From positions 1 through 64,000 of the forward strand of contig JAFQBB010000019.1 of NCBI GenBank assembly GCA_017416805.1: DNA of 64,000 nucleotides. The letters are read 5' to 3'. Position numbers and translations under genes: made by a program. This document shows, piece by piece, positions 9,221 to 17,630 of the stretch. The stretch comes from Bacteroidaceae bacterium (GTDB lineage: Bacteria > Bacteroidota > Bacteroidia > Bacteroidales > Bacteroidaceae). Every line of letters starts with the position of its first letter. Position 1 is the first letter of the stretch. The notes beneath the pieces were generated by a model. That model was given only the letters and a program-made list of their open reading frames with translations. It was not told where the DNA came from and did no database searches.

Positions 9221-9831
9221 CGCAAAGAGAGATGAATAAAGAAATAGGATTGCTATACTACCAGATGGAGCGCAAGAAGGAGCAGATAGGAAACATGGAG
9301 CAGAGGCAAAAAGAGAGGCTGCAAAAAGAAAAGGATAGAGTAAAGGAGAAAGTGGATGAAATCAAGCAACTGAAAGAGAACAGTACCATCATCATGCGGG
9401 AGAAACGTGCGCTTGAGAAGAATCTGGAGGCAAGCCTTAAAGAACAAAGGGAACTGCAGATGGTGTCCGAAATGGTAGAGCACAACAAAAGGATAGAGCA
9501 GCACATCATGCGTTACCGATTGGACGCGAAGGTAGAAAACATTGTCTGTCTGTTGATGCAGTTGAAACATGGAAATAAGTATGTAGAGAAACCGCTTCCA
9601 AGAAAGGATATACTACCGATGCTCACTGCTTTGTTGGATGAAGAATACCCTGGAATGCGCCAGCGTATAGATGACTTGACAAACAATACGACCAAACAAA
9701 CTATGTGTTATCTGATAGCATTAAAACTGGACGATGAGGAAATGATGTATCGTGCGACAAACATAAAATTGGAAACGGTCAGGAAATACCGTAAAGAGTG
9801 CCGCGACTTGGTGGCCAATCTGACAGGGTGA
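9148..9831 (+). CDS. TPR regulator, C-terminal part (coiled coil + HTH-like domain), -1 frame
   Basis: Continues the 8003 gene in the -1 frame; the joined product would be about 609 residues. The visible segment starts with a long Glu/Lys/Arg/Gln-rich coiled coil (about 110 residues, e.g. NREIDEMAVAQREMNKEI, KEKDRVKEKVDEIKQL). It ends in a compact helical domain (DILPMLTALLDEEYPGMRQRI, YLIALKLDDEEMMYRATNIK, VRKYRKECRDL) that resembles the C-terminal HTH-like domain of Bacteroidales TPR regulators. There is no convincing start codon or ribosome-binding site of its own: the ATG at 9076 in this frame lies inside the TM-coding region and yields unlikely residues. It is best read as part of one gene. 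Confidence 0.7.
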   Translation, partial: QREQRQEWQERLAEGNREIDEMAVAQREMNKEIGLLYYQMERKKEQIGNMEQRQKERLQKEKDRVKEKVDEIKQLKENSTIIMREKRALEKNLEASLKEQRELQMVSEMVEHNKRIEQHIMRYRLDAKVENIVCLLMQLKHGNKYVEKPLPRKDILPMLTALLDEEYPGMRQRIDDLTNNTTKQTMCYLIALKLDDEEMMYRATNIKLETVRKYRKECRDLVANLTG

Positions 9832-9959
9832 AAAAAGTAATACAGGTTCATTGGCAAAGTATCTTTGATGGGGCCTTGATTCTTGAAAATCTCTATGTCT
9901 CTTTTTTCCGTCAATAGGGACTCGATTATGGAAATATAATGAAAAATAAACAAATAAAT

Positions 9960-9990
9960 TTTGTTATTCTCATAGTTTGCATTATCTTCG
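9960..9990 (+). promoter_or_regulatory. Probable promoter with long leader for carboxynorspermidine synthase
   Basis: TTTG (9960-9963), 19 bp, then TATCTTCG (9983-9990, one mismatch to TAnnTTTG). A start near 9997 would give an unusually long leader of about 230 nt that contains the stem-loop at 10059-10117. Confidence 0.45.
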
Positions 9991-10058
9991 CTCGCAAAAA
10001 CATCTGGGGGGTTCTATAAAAATTAGCCCAACGAGGATTCGCTTCGGATTCTTGAGAA

Positions 10059-10117
10059 TTTTCTCCTTATCTGCAAAGATGCGTAGCGGGCTACGTATCA
10101 AGAAGATAAGGAGAAAA
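10059..10117 (+). repeat. Large stem-loop in the leader (14-bp arms with inner hairpin)
   Basis: TTTTCTCCTTATCT (10059-10072) pairs perfectly with AGATAAGGAGAAAA (10104-10117). Inside the loop GCGTAG (10081-10086) pairs with CTACGT (10091-10096). The gap 9832-10227 holds only this and the promoter. It could be a dispersed intergenic palindrome or a cis-acting RNA of the downstream polyamine gene. Confidence 0.6.
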
Positions 10118-10227
10118 AACTGAAAAGACAAGCAAAGCATCCAAGCAGAGAACCAAATTGAATAAACGTAGAAACTAAATTTATAGAACTTCCCATTTAA
10201 TATGACTGAACAGGAACAAAGAAGACA

Positions 10228-11421
10228 ATGGGTAGAGTATTGATTATCGGTGCCGGAGGTGTAGGTACCGTAGTGGCACACAAGGTGGCACAAAACCCCG
10301 AGGTATTTACTGACATCATGATTGCCAGCCGTACGAAAGCGAAATGTGACGCGGTGGTAAAGGCTATTGGCAATCCCAACATTCAGACGGCACAGGTGGA
10401 TGCTGACAATGTGGACGAACTGGTGGCACTCTTCAACCGGTTCAAACCGGAGATGGTCATCAATGTGGCCCTCCCTTATCAGGATCTTACCATCATGGAG
10501 GCTTGTCTGAAAGCAGGGGTAAACTATCTGGATACGGCCAACTATGAGCCGAAGGACGAGGCGCACTTCGAGTACAGTTGGCAGTGGGCTTACAAACAAC
10601 GCTTCGAAGAGGCCGGGCTGACGGCCATCCTCGGTTGCGGTTTTGACCCGGGCGTGAGCGGCGTATATACGGCATATGCAGCCAAGCACCACTTTGACGA
10701 GATTCACTATCTTGACATTGTGGATTGCAATGCGGGCAACCATCACAAGGCTTTTGCTACCAACTTCAACCCCGAAATAAATATCCGCGAGATTACGCAA
10801 AACGGGCGTTACTACGAGAATGGCCAGTGGATAACTACCCATCCGATGGAGATTCACAAGGACCTGACTTATCCCAATATTGGACCGCGCGACTCATATC
10901 TGCTCTATCATGAGGAGTTGGAGTCACTGGTGAAGAATTACCCCACTATCAAGCGTGCCCGCTTTTGGATGACCTTCGGGCAGGAGTACCTGACCCATCT
11001 GCGCGTCATTCAGAATATCGGTATGGCCCGCATTGATGAGGTGGACTACAACGGAGTGAAGATTGTACCCTTGCAATTCCTGAAGGCCGTGCTCCCCAAT
11101 CCGCAAGACCTGGGCGAGAACTACGAAGGAGAAACCTCCATCGGATGTCGCATCCGCGGCATAAAGGATGGCAAGGAGCGCACCTATTACGTATATAACA
11201 ACTGCAGCCATCAGGCCGCCTACAAGGAGACTGGCATGCAGGGCGTAAGCTACACCACCGGCGTGCCGGCCATGATTGGAGCCATGATGTACTTCAAGGG
11301 TCTTTGGAAACGCCCCGGTGTGTGGAACGTTGAAGAGTTCGACCCAGACCCCTTCATGGAGCAACTGAACAAGCAAGGCCTGCCCTGGCACGAAGTGTTT
11401 GACGGAGATTTGGAAGTGTAA
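10228..11421 (+). CDS. Carboxynorspermidine synthase (saccharopine dehydrogenase family)
   Basis: 397 residues. The N-terminus MGRVLIIGAGGVGTVVAHKV is a Rossmann NAD(P)H-binding GxGGxG motif; ASRTKAKCDAV follows as the second strand. GCGFDPGVSGVYTAYA and DIVDCNAGNH are conserved in the saccharopine-reductase-like branch that makes carboxynorspermidine or carboxyspermidine by condensing aspartate semialdehyde with a diamine (EC 1.5.1.43). Full length for the family. This is the usual Bacteroidota route to (nor)spermidine; the partner decarboxylase is not in the window. True saccharopine dehydrogenase is the main alternative, but the length and the NIGMARIDEV block favour the polyamine enzyme. 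It lies alone, with repeats on both sides. Confidence 0.85.
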   Translation: MGRVLIIGAGGVGTVVAHKVAQNPEVFTDIMIASRTKAKCDAVVKAIGNPNIQTAQVDADNVDELVALFNRFKPEMVINVALPYQDLTIMEACLKAGVNYLDTANYEPKDEAHFEYSWQWAYKQRFEEAGLTAILGCGFDPGVSGVYTAYAAKHHFDEIHYLDIVDCNAGNHHKAFATNFNPEINIREITQNGRYYENGQWITTHPMEIHKDLTYPNIGPRDSYLLYHEELESLVKNYPTIKRARFWMTFGQEYLTHLRVIQNIGMARIDEVDYNGVKIVPLQFLKAVLPNPQDLGENYEGETSIGCRIRGIKDGKERTYYVYNNCSHQAAYKETGMQGVSYTTGVPAMIGAMMYFKGLWKRPGVWNVEEFDPDPFMEQLNKQGLPWHEVFDGDLEV

Positions 11422-11436
11422 AAAAGCTTCCTCTAA

Positions 11437-11521
11437 CTCCCCTAAAAGGGGAGAAACAGGAAAGAGATAGAAAAATCAGTATATTCAATTCATTTTTTAA
11501 TTCCCTCCCTTTTGGGGAGGG
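11437..11521. repeat. Two G/C-rich hairpins between the synthase and bcp
   Basis: CTCCCCT (11437-11443) pairs with AGGGGAG (11447-11453), and CCCTCCC (11503-11509) with GGGAGGG (11515-11521). They belong to the same G/C palindrome family as the repeats at 12001-12152 and may also act as terminators. Confidence 0.55.
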
Positions 11522-11538
11522 GTAGGGAGAAACCCATT

Positions 11539-11991
11539 ATGACCATCGGAACCAAAGTCCCTGACCTGCTGGGATTGAACGAAAAGGGTGAGGAAATACG
11601 CCTCAGCCAATATGCAGGAAAGAAACTGGTGCTCTACTTCTACCCGAAGGACAGTACATCGGGATGTACTACTGAGGCTTGCAACCTGCGCGACAACTAT
11701 GCCGAGTTGCGCCGTGCCGGATATGAAGTGGTGGGCGTAAGTGTTGACAGTGCCGCTTCGCACCAGAAGTTCATTGCCAAACACGAACTCCCCTTCCCCC
11801 TGATTGCCGACACGGAGAAGACCCTCGTCGAAGCCTTCGGTGTGTGGGGCGAAAAGAGTATGTACGGACGCAAATACATGGGTACCTTCCGCACCACTTT
11901 CGTCATCAACGAAGAGGGAATCGTCGAACGCATCTTCCAGCCCAAAGAGATCAAGGTGAAGGAGCATGCGGAGCAGATATTGAAAGGCTGA
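11539..11991 (+). CDS. bcp: Thioredoxin-dependent thiol peroxidase (BCP/PrxQ peroxiredoxin)
   Basis: 150 residues from the ATG at 11539 (MTIGTKVPDLLGLNEKG); an in-frame ATG at 11512 lies in a G-rich palindrome and is unlikely. YFYPKDSTSGCTTEACNLRD contains the peroxidatic Cys (TSGCT) and, five residues on, the resolving Cys of the PrxQ class. GVSVDSAASHQKF and TFVINEEGIVERIF are standard for AhpC/TSA-fold proteins. It reduces hydrogen and alkyl peroxides with thioredoxin in the cytoplasm. A thioredoxin gene lies at 38.9 kb. It precedes recA by 190 bp. Confidence 0.92.
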   Translation: MTIGTKVPDLLGLNEKGEEIRLSQYAGKKLVLYFYPKDSTSGCTTEACNLRDNYAELRRAGYEVVGVSVDSAASHQKFIAKHELPFPLIADTEKTLVEAFGVWGEKSMYGRKYMGTFRTTFVINEEGIVERIFQPKEIKVKEHAEQILKG

Positions 11992-12000
11992 CCCAGCAGA

Positions 12001-12152
12001 CCCTCCCCCTGCCCCTCCCAAGGGAGGGGAGTAGATACTGCGACATCCTGAAAAGGGAAGAAGGGAGAAGAGAAAGAAAAGAAAAAGAATAATATAACAT
12101 TAAGGAGCAAAGACTATCCACTCCCCTCCCTTGGGAGGGGTAAGGGGGAGGG
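12001..12152. repeat. G/C-rich inverted repeat pair flanking the bcp-recA gap
   Basis: The segment 12001-12032 and the reverse complement of 12120-12152 agree with about three differences over some 32 bp. Each arm itself contains the palindrome CCCCTCCC AAGGGAGGGG or its complement. The 87 bp between the arms is purine-rich. It looks like a dispersed intergenic repeat; a related copy appears inside the coding sequence at 28.2 kb. Confidence 0.6.
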
Positions 12153-12180
12153 CCCACTCCTTTTAAAAACAGAAAACAAT

Positions 12181-13209
12181 ATGGCAAAGAAAGAAACTGG
12201 CGAGGAGCTCTCTCCCGCCAACGAGAAACTGAAAGCCCTGCAAGCTGCCATGGCCAACATCGAGAAGAACTTCGGAAAGGGTTCAATCATGAAGATGGGC
12301 GACGAGAGTATAGAAGCAGTAGAAGTCATCCCCACCGGCTCTATCGGACTGGATGCCGCATTGGGTGTGGGCGGTTATCCCAAAGGACGTATCATTGAAA
12401 TATACGGTCCCGAGTCTTCTGGTAAGACCACCCTGGCCATTCATGCCATCGCCGAGGCGCAAAAGGCCGGTGGCATAGCTGCCATGATTGATGCAGAGCA
12501 CGCGTTCGACCGCTTCTATGCAGCCAAGTTGGGTGTGGATATTGACAACCTGCTCATCTCGCAACCAGACAATGGTGAACAGGCATTGGAGATTGCCGAC
12601 CAGCTTATCCGCTCGTCAGCCATCGACATCATCGTCATTGACTCCGTGGCAGCCCTCACCCCAAAAGCCGAAATCGAAGGCGACATGGGTGATAACAAGG
12701 TGGGTCTGCAAGCCCGGCTCATGTCACAGGCCTTGCGCAAGTTGACCTCTACCATTAACAAAACGAACACTACCTGCATATTCATCAATCAGTTGCGCGA
12801 AAAGATTGGTATCATGTTCGGCAATCCCGAAACCACTACCGGAGGTAATGCCCTGAAGTTCTATGCGTCTGTCCGTCTTGACATCCGCCCCAGTACAGCC
12901 ATCAAAGACGGTGACACCGTATTGGGTAAACAGACTAAAGTAAAAGTGGTGAAGAATAAGGTGGCTCCTCCTTTCCGCAAAGCTGAATTTGACATCATGT
13001 TTGGTGAAGGCATCTCCCGCTCAGGCGAAATCATTGACTTGGGTGTAGAATATGGAATCATCAAGAAAAGCGGATCATGGTTCAGCTACAATGACAGTAA
13101 GCTGGGGCAAGGTCGCGATGCCTGCAAGCAAATCATTCAGGACAACCCCGAACTGGCTGAAGAGCTGGAAGCCCTCATCATGCAAGCCATGAAGGAGAAT
13201 AAGGAGTGA
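12181..13209 (+). CDS. recA: Recombinase A
   Basis: 342 residues, normal length. Walker [25 protein letters not shown], Walker [11 protein letters not shown], then [17 protein letters not shown] and [32 protein letters not shown] (loop L2 region) are diagnostic. It forms the ATP-dependent filament on single-stranded DNA for homologous recombination and SOS induction. The ATG at 12181 follows a short A-rich leader. No LexA-type box is obvious. It is followed by a tRNA gene and the integrated island. Confidence 0.98.
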   Translation: MAKKETGEELSPANEKLKALQAAMANIEKNFGKGSIMKMGDESIEAVEVIPTGSIGLDAALGVGGYPKGRIIEIYGPESSGKTTLAIHAIAEAQKAGGIAAMIDAEHAFDRFYAAKLGVDIDNLLISQPDNGEQALEIADQLIRSSAIDIIVIDSVAALTPKAEIEGDMGDNKVGLQARLMSQALRKLTSTINKTNTTCIFINQLREKIGIMFGNPETTTGGNALKFYASVRLDIRPSTAIKDGDTVLGKQTKVKVVKNKVAPPFRKAEFDIMFGEGISRSGEIIDLGVEYGIIKKSGSWFSYNDSKLGQGRDACKQIIQDNPELAEELEALIMQAMKENKE

Positions 13210-13378
13210 TTTTAGCTGTGAATAGTGAATCTGACTACGTAAACAGACAAGCGGTTGCGAACTCATCATGTTAATTATAACGGCATAAGCTGACAAAAGA
13301 TAGCAAACCACAATAATGAATTAGCATGCGTTGCTTCCCTTTTTCATAATTCATCATTCATAATTCAAAATTCTTTTG

Positions 13379-13386
13379 TACCTTTG
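13379..13386 (+). promoter_or_regulatory. -7 box of tRNA-Arg
   Basis: TACCTTTG matches TAnnTTTG and ends 20 nt before the mature tRNA 5' end. The upstream stretch 13341-13375 is a degenerate AATTCATAATTC-type intergenic repeat. Confidence 0.5.
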
Positions 13387-13406
13387 CATCCGCAAAAGCA
13401 AAGTCT

Positions 13407-13478
13407 GCACCCGTAGTTCAATGGATAGAATATTGGATTCCGGTTCCAACGATTGGGGTTCGACTCCCCACGGGTGTA
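13407..13478 (+). tRNA. tRNA-Arg (anticodon CCG)
   Basis: The acceptor stem GCACCCG/CGGGTGT closes with one G-U pair and discriminator A. The anticodon arm is TTGGA-TTCCGGT-TCCAA, giving anticodon CCG; the T arm reads GGGGTTCGACTCCCC. No CCA is encoded. Its 3' end (13463-13478) is the left half of the island attachment repeat, so integration leaves the tRNA intact. Confidence 0.9.
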
Positions 13479-13482
13479 CTTA
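13463..13482 (+). repeat. attL core direct repeat
   Basis: 20-bp repeat containing CCCCACGGGTGTACTT. It overlaps the tRNA-Arg T arm and acceptor 3' strand. It is identical to 21255-21274; identity ends abruptly on both sides. Confidence 0.85.
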
Positions 13483-13591
13483 TTATTAAATTCCTCATTA
13501 TTTATTTTCGCCTAAAACCACTTAAAATAAGCACTTTATAAAATTTGCACGTTTTATAAAGTTGCATACGGTTGTGCAAAATTTCATAGAT

Positions 13592-13612
13592 GTTGTGCAA
13601 ATGTTGTGCAAG
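13592..13612 (+). repeat. Left integrase arm-type site
   Basis: Two TTGTGCAA octamers ten bases apart. The same 21 bp recurs at 21176-21196 near the right end. A further TTGTGCAA lies at 13572-13579 and an inverted TTGCACAA at 13623-13630, overlapping the integrase promoter. Confidence 0.65.
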
Positions 13613-13617
13613 TTTTG

Positions 13618-13625
13618 TATATTTG
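13618..13625 (+). promoter_or_regulatory. -7 box of the integrase gene, inside the arm-site cluster
   Basis: TATATTTG matches TAnnTTTG. It is embedded in the TTGTGCAA repeats, so integrase binding to its arm sites could repress its own transcription (inference). Confidence 0.5.
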
Positions 13626-13645
13626 CACAACCAAAAGCCAATAAC

Positions 13646-14992
13646 ATGAAAATAAAAGTTTTCTTTAGAACAGCCCAAAAGGTGGGTTTGGCAAATCTCC
13701 GTTTCAGATTGTCAGACGGGCGAGGTGTGCAATTCTTCCACAAAAGCGATATTGTAGTAGATATTACCAAGTGGGACGAGGTGAAGGAACGGCTAATAAT
13801 TGATAGCCGCAAAACGAGGTTATGCACCCCTAAAGAGTTGCAGGAACGGGAGCGGACAAACAACGAGATAACCGAGCGTGAAAACATTGTGCGCAATGTG
13901 TACCTTACCCACAAGGGCGAGGACATGGATAATGAACGCTTTGAAAGATTAATTGATGAGGCTTTGCATCCCGATAAGTACACACGCACAGGCCTGGCTT
14001 TCTTTGCAGCATTTGACGAGTACATGGAGAAGCACGAGAAGGCCGAAACTTCAAGACGCAATTTCATGGTACTGTACAGAGCTTTGCAACGGTTTGAAAC
14101 CATACAGGCGACCGAGGAACGAGGCTTTGAACTTACTTTAGACGGATTGAATGAGGACATACTAAGCGACTTTGACAGTTTTTTAAGGAACGAACACACC
14201 CTATATGATGAGTACCCCGATGTATATGAGCGTTTCAGATACAACAGCGACCACAGGAAGAACCCACGGCCTCAGCAAAGGGGAGATAATGCAATCACCA
14301 ATCTGATGAAGAAATTACGGGCTTTTGTGGCATGGTGCAACGACCAAGAGATAACGACCAACTACCCTTTTAGGAAATTCAAAATAAAGGTAGAGAAGTA
14401 CGGGCGACCTGTTTATATATCATTGGAGGAACGGAACACGATAGCTGACTACGATTTGAGCCATAACTCACGTTTAGAGACCCAACGGGATATATTTATA
14501 TTTCAATGTTTGACAGGTTGTCGCGTGTCTGACTTGTTGAGGCTGACCCGTGACAATATAGTAAACGGTGCAGTGGAGTATGTGGCGCAAAAGACCAAGG
14601 ACGAGAAAGCCGAGTTTGTGCGTGTGCCGTTGAACGGGCGCGCCTCAGCCATACTAAAGAAGTACCGCAAGCACAAGGGCACAGGGCTTTTGCCGTTCAT
14701 CACCTCACAACGGTATAACGATGCTATAAAGGAAGTGTTTACCGCGTGTGGCATTACACGGATGGTGACGGTTATCAACCCTACCACAGGCGAGGAAGAG
14801 AAGCAGCCTATAAACGAGGTGGCAAGTAGCCACATGGCAAGACGTACGTTTGTAGGCAATATCTACAAGCAAGTGAAAGACCCCAATTTGATAGGAGCTT
14901 TGAGCGGACACAAGGAAGGTAGCAGGGCATTTGCGCGATATAGGGATATAGACGAGGACATAAAGAAAGAAGTTGTTTCATTAATAAATTGA
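13646..14992 (+). CDS. Tyrosine-type site-specific integrase of the island
   Basis: 448 residues from the ATG at 13646 (MKIKVFFRTAQKVGLANLRF). An in-frame ATG at 13562 lies upstream of the -7 box and is rejected. The N-terminus is an arm-DNA-binding domain, then a SAM-like core-binding domain (about 110-260), then the catalytic domain. Arg lies in CLTGCRVSDLL, Lys in KTKDEKAEFVRV, His-x-x-Arg in SSHMARRTFVG, His in LSGHKEGSRA, and the nucleophile Tyr probably in FARYRDI. It recombines attP with the 3' end of tRNA-Arg. Typical of Bacteroidales mobile elements. The stop is followed within 8 nt by the next gene. Confidence 0.92.
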   Translation: MKIKVFFRTAQKVGLANLRFRLSDGRGVQFFHKSDIVVDITKWDEVKERLIIDSRKTRLCTPKELQERERTNNEITERENIVRNVYLTHKGEDMDNERFERLIDEALHPDKYTRTGLAFFAAFDEYMEKHEKAETSRRNFMVLYRALQRFETIQATEERGFELTLDGLNEDILSDFDSFLRNEHTLYDEYPDVYERFRYNSDHRKNPRPQQRGDNAITNLMKKLRAFVAWCNDQEITTNYPFRKFKIKVEKYGRPVYISLEERNTIADYDLSHNSRLETQRDIFIFQCLTGCRVSDLLRLTRDNIVNGAVEYVAQKTKDEKAEFVRVPLNGRASAILKKYRKHKGTGLLPFITSQRYNDAIKEVFTACGITRMVTVINPTTGEEEKQPINEVASSHMARRTFVGNIYKQVKDPNLIGALSGHKEGSRAFARYRDIDEDIKKEVVSLIN

Positions 14993-14999
14993 TGGAGGT

Positions 15000-15734
15000 A
15001 TGGATAAATGGGTTAAAACATGCAACGAATTTAAAGACATACTCAGAAATACATTTTTTGAACCTCATTTTCCTTTTATTTACTTGCATTTTTTAAGAGT
15101 GGAAGGTAGATACAATAGGGAAGAAATGACAGTCGATTTATCTGATAGAGAAATGCTTCCATTTGAACGAATATGGGCATATAAAAAATATATAGGCGAT
15201 TATGTTCCTCATCTAAAAAGAGAATTGTCTATCTGTAATTCATTACTTATTCTTTTAGAAGAAAATGGAGAATGCATTATAAAAGGCTATAAAAGCAAAT
15301 CAATACTTCCACCCGATATTATTATAAACTTACTAAAAGAAAGATTTAAAAATCGGAAGATTTTAACAGAATATGAAATACAAAATCGCAAAGAAGAACT
15401 AAAAATAGATAGTCTATTATTGCCAGATGAACCAACAAAAGATAATATTTTACTTGTGAAAGAACATATCGAGGAATCAATAAGAACAAACACACAAAGG
15501 GGAGCACCGGAAAAAAATTACAAATTAAAGGATTTTTTACTTGCGTTTTCCTTTATAAAGAATAAAATGAACGATGGAAAATTTTCAAACAATGAATACC
15601 GAACAATATTCAAGCTATTAGATTCTATCAGATATATTGATAATGAAATAAAAGTTCATTGGGAAAAAGCAGATACATATCAACCCGAGATTGCTTATAT
15701 TAAATCATTGATGAGGGAAGCTGAAAAAAAATAA
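15000..15734 (+). CDS. Unknown AT-rich accessory protein of the island
   Basis: 244 residues, no family recognised. Its ATG lies 8 nt after the integrase stop with TGGAGG just before it, so the pair is probably co-transcribed. The protein is soluble, helical and rich in Lys/Glu/Ile, without signal or membrane segments. Notable stretches are LRVEGRYNREEMTVDLSD, LILLEENGECIIKGYKSK and TNTQRGAPEKNYKLKDFLLA. Base composition is visibly more AT-rich than all neighbours, which suggests separate acquisition as cargo. Position next to the integrase is where islands often carry defence or lysogenic-conversion genes, but no function can be assigned. Confidence 0.7.
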   Translation: MDKWVKTCNEFKDILRNTFFEPHFPFIYLHFLRVEGRYNREEMTVDLSDREMLPFERIWAYKKYIGDYVPHLKRELSICNSLLILLEENGECIIKGYKSKSILPPDIIINLLKERFKNRKILTEYEIQNRKEELKIDSLLLPDEPTKDNILLVKEHIEESIRTNTQRGAPEKNYKLKDFLLAFSFIKNKMNDGKFSNNEYRTIFKLLDSIRYIDNEIKVHWEKADTYQPEIAYIKSLMREAEKK

Positions 15735-15972
15735 TATAAAAATATTTCTAATCCAAAGTGGATGAAGTCTATTAGTATTCTATAATTAAGAATATTAATA
15801 GGCTTTTTTTTGATGTATTTATGTTCTAATCAATTCTTTGCAAGACATTTCAAGATGTTATACTTTCGCACCGTAAACCTCAGTGGGCAAGTGTACACTC
15901 ACCGAGGACGGCAAAGAAAGAGAAGGAGAAGCGTACACATTCCCCCGAAGCCACAAACTTAATTCTTTAAAT

Positions 15973-16263
15973 ATGACAGGATTAAGCCAATCAACATTCA
16001 TGTTAGTAGATGAGGCCGCATTAAGGAAAGTCGTAACCGACACCGTACGGCAAGTGATGAACCAAGCCAAGGCCGAAGCCGAAGCTGCTAAGGAAATGGC
16101 AACCCTCACCCGTGAGGAAGTAGCCGAGTTGTTGAATGTGACCAAGCCTACCCTATGGAGGTGGGAGAAAGCGGGTTATCTCATCCCGAAGAAGATAGGA
16201 AAAAGAGTGTTATATCTTCGTAGCGAGGTGGAAGAAATGGTAAGAAAAGGAGGTGCGGCATGA
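15973..16263 (+). CDS. Excisionase-like HTH (MerR/HTH_17 type) protein
   Basis: 96 residues from the ATG at 15973 (MTGLSQSTFMLVDEAALRK). A short helical N-terminus with an Ala/Glu-rich linker precedes a helix-turn-helix of the excisionase family: TLTREEVAELLNVTKPTLWRWEKAGYLIPKKIGKRVLYLRSEVEEM, which shows the typical LLxVxxxTLWRWxKxGxL and wing. It overlaps the next gene by four bases (ATGA), so translation is coupled. Likely roles are excision directionality or regulation of the replication genes. The gap 15735-15972 holds a weak promoter (TACTTTCG, 15861-15868) and a GTGTACAC palindrome at 15891-15898. Confidence 0.8.
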   Translation: MTGLSQSTFMLVDEAALRKVVTDTVRQVMNQAKAEAEAAKEMATLTREEVAELLNVTKPTLWRWEKAGYLIPKKIGKRVLYLRSEVEEMVRKGGAA

Positions 16264-17630
16264 ATGGCGGGCTTAATATTTTTCCCGAAGCACTCAGCGA
16301 GCTTTCTTTACCGATAGATGGCCTCAGCCCGATGGCGCAAGAAATAATACAAGCCATAGCTGACACATATCAATGTAATCGTGATTTCGTTGTGGCCGCT
16401 ATGTTTTCTGCCGCAGGAACAGCAGCAGGAAAGAAAGTACAAGTGTATGATGGCAGATACCGCAATAGTATGGCACTGTACACTTGTATCGTTGCACCAA
16501 GCGGCAGCAACAAGACTACCCCCGTGAAAGAGATATTACGCCCACTCACGGAGAGGAATAATGCGAACTACCTTATATATAAGGAGGCACTAAAGGAATG
16601 GAGAAAGGAGATTAAGCAGGGCAACGAAGATGCCGAGAAGCCTATATTTCGCCAACTGATAATAGGTGATTGCACCCCCGAAGCAAGATACAAAGTGTTA
16701 CAAGAGAATCCCAACGGAGTGTTATTATACAGCGACGAGATAGCCACTTTCTTGGGGAACATGAACAGGTATGCTAAGAGTGGAGAAATTCCTCAACTTA
16801 TCAGTATATGGAGCGGAGACGGGGTGACGATTAACCGAAAAGGGGACGAACCGACCGTTATAGATGCTCCATTCCTCAGCATCATAGGAGGTGTGCAACC
16901 AAGCGTACTACAAGAAACATTCGGAAGCGATTATTTCCGGAATAGCGGTATGAATCAGCGATGGCTATTCGTCTTCCCCGACCTTACCCCACCACCAATG
17001 TACAGTGAGGTAACACTAAGCACCCAACTAAGAGAAATATGGTGTAACTACGCCACACAGTTGATTGATGCATACCCCAACGACATTAGCACCCTTATTA
17101 TCGACAACGAAGCCAAGGCTACATACACAGCCTATTATAATGAACTTCAGCGAAAGAAAGCGACAAGCAACGATTACATGGCGGCCGTATATGCCAAATT
17201 ACAGGTTATTGCTGAGAGATGGGCAGGGATTACCCACTTACTTGGTGAGCATCATGGCATGACCCGAATACTCCCAAACGAAATGGAATACACCGTTCGA
17301 TGTATGCGGTATTTCGAGAGTACAGCAGAGAAGGTGTACAACTTACTTTCTTCCCCCATGATACAAGCAAAACCAATGGGGAAAGAAGAACTAATTGCCA
17401 AGGCATGGGAGGAATGGAAGTGCAAGGACAGGGCAATAAGTAAGCAATCATTTGCCGATGTGGTAGGGGTGAGCAGGCAAGCAGTGAGCAAAGCAATCGA
17501 GAAAAACGCATACAGGTTGCGGGGTTGCGGTTGCGGAGTTGCGGAAACCCCGATGGATAGGGCATTGGGCGAAGATGAGGCCGCAACCTCACCCACTGTG
17601 ATAGGAGAAGGGACAGGAATAGCAGAATAA
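16260..17630 (+). CDS. DUF3987 domain protein (replication helicase/primase-associated)
   Basis: 456 residues. DUF3987 proteins accompany primases in Bacteroidales phages and integrative elements. Seen here: FVVAAMFSAAGTAAGKKVQVYDG, then a P-loop variant APSGSNKTTP in which the residue before Lys is Asn rather than Gly, then VLLYSDEIATFLGNMNRY (Walker B-like DE) and LSIIGGVQPSVLQETF. The last 80 residues include an HTH-like segment (ADVVGVSRQAVSKAIEKNAYRL) and a Cys/Gly tract produced by the GGTTGCGG repeats of the DNA. It is probably a cytoplasmic ATPase acting at the island origin. Its start overlaps the HTH gene stop. Confidence 0.8.
   Translation: MNGGLNIFPEALSELSLPIDGLSPMAQEIIQAIADTYQCNRDFVVAAMFSAAGTAAGKKVQVYDGRYRNSMALYTCIVAPSGSNKTTPVKEILRPLTERNNANYLIYKEALKEWRKEIKQGNEDAEKPIFRQLIIGDCTPEARYKVLQENPNGVLLYSDEIATFLGNMNRYAKSGEIPQLISIWSGDGVTINRKGDEPTVIDAPFLSIIGGVQPSVLQETFGSDYFRNSGMNQRWLFVFPDLTPPPMYSEVTLSTQLREIWCNYATQLIDAYPNDISTLIIDNEAKATYTAYYNELQRKKATSNDYMAAVYAKLQVIAERWAGITHLLGEHHGMTRILPNEMEYTVRCMRYFESTAEKVYNLLSSPMIQAKPMGKEELIAKAWEEWKCKDRAISKQSFADVVGVSRQAVSKAIEKNAYRLRGCGCGVAETPMDRALGEDEAATSPTVIGEGTGIAE

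Noticed and set aside
9982..10857. 291-residue minus-strand frame
   Set aside because: Antisense to the well-supported carboxynorspermidine synthase and its leader; composition is that of a shadow frame.
12861..13064. Small minus-strand frames within recA
   Set aside because: Antisense shadows of recA with no independent support.
13562..13645. Longer integrase start at 13562
   Set aside because: The extension covers arm-site repeats and lies upstream of the -7 box, so it would not be in the transcript.
13646..14992. Integrase as part of a conjugative transposon
   Set aside because: No relaxase, coupling protein or tra genes between the two attachment repeats.
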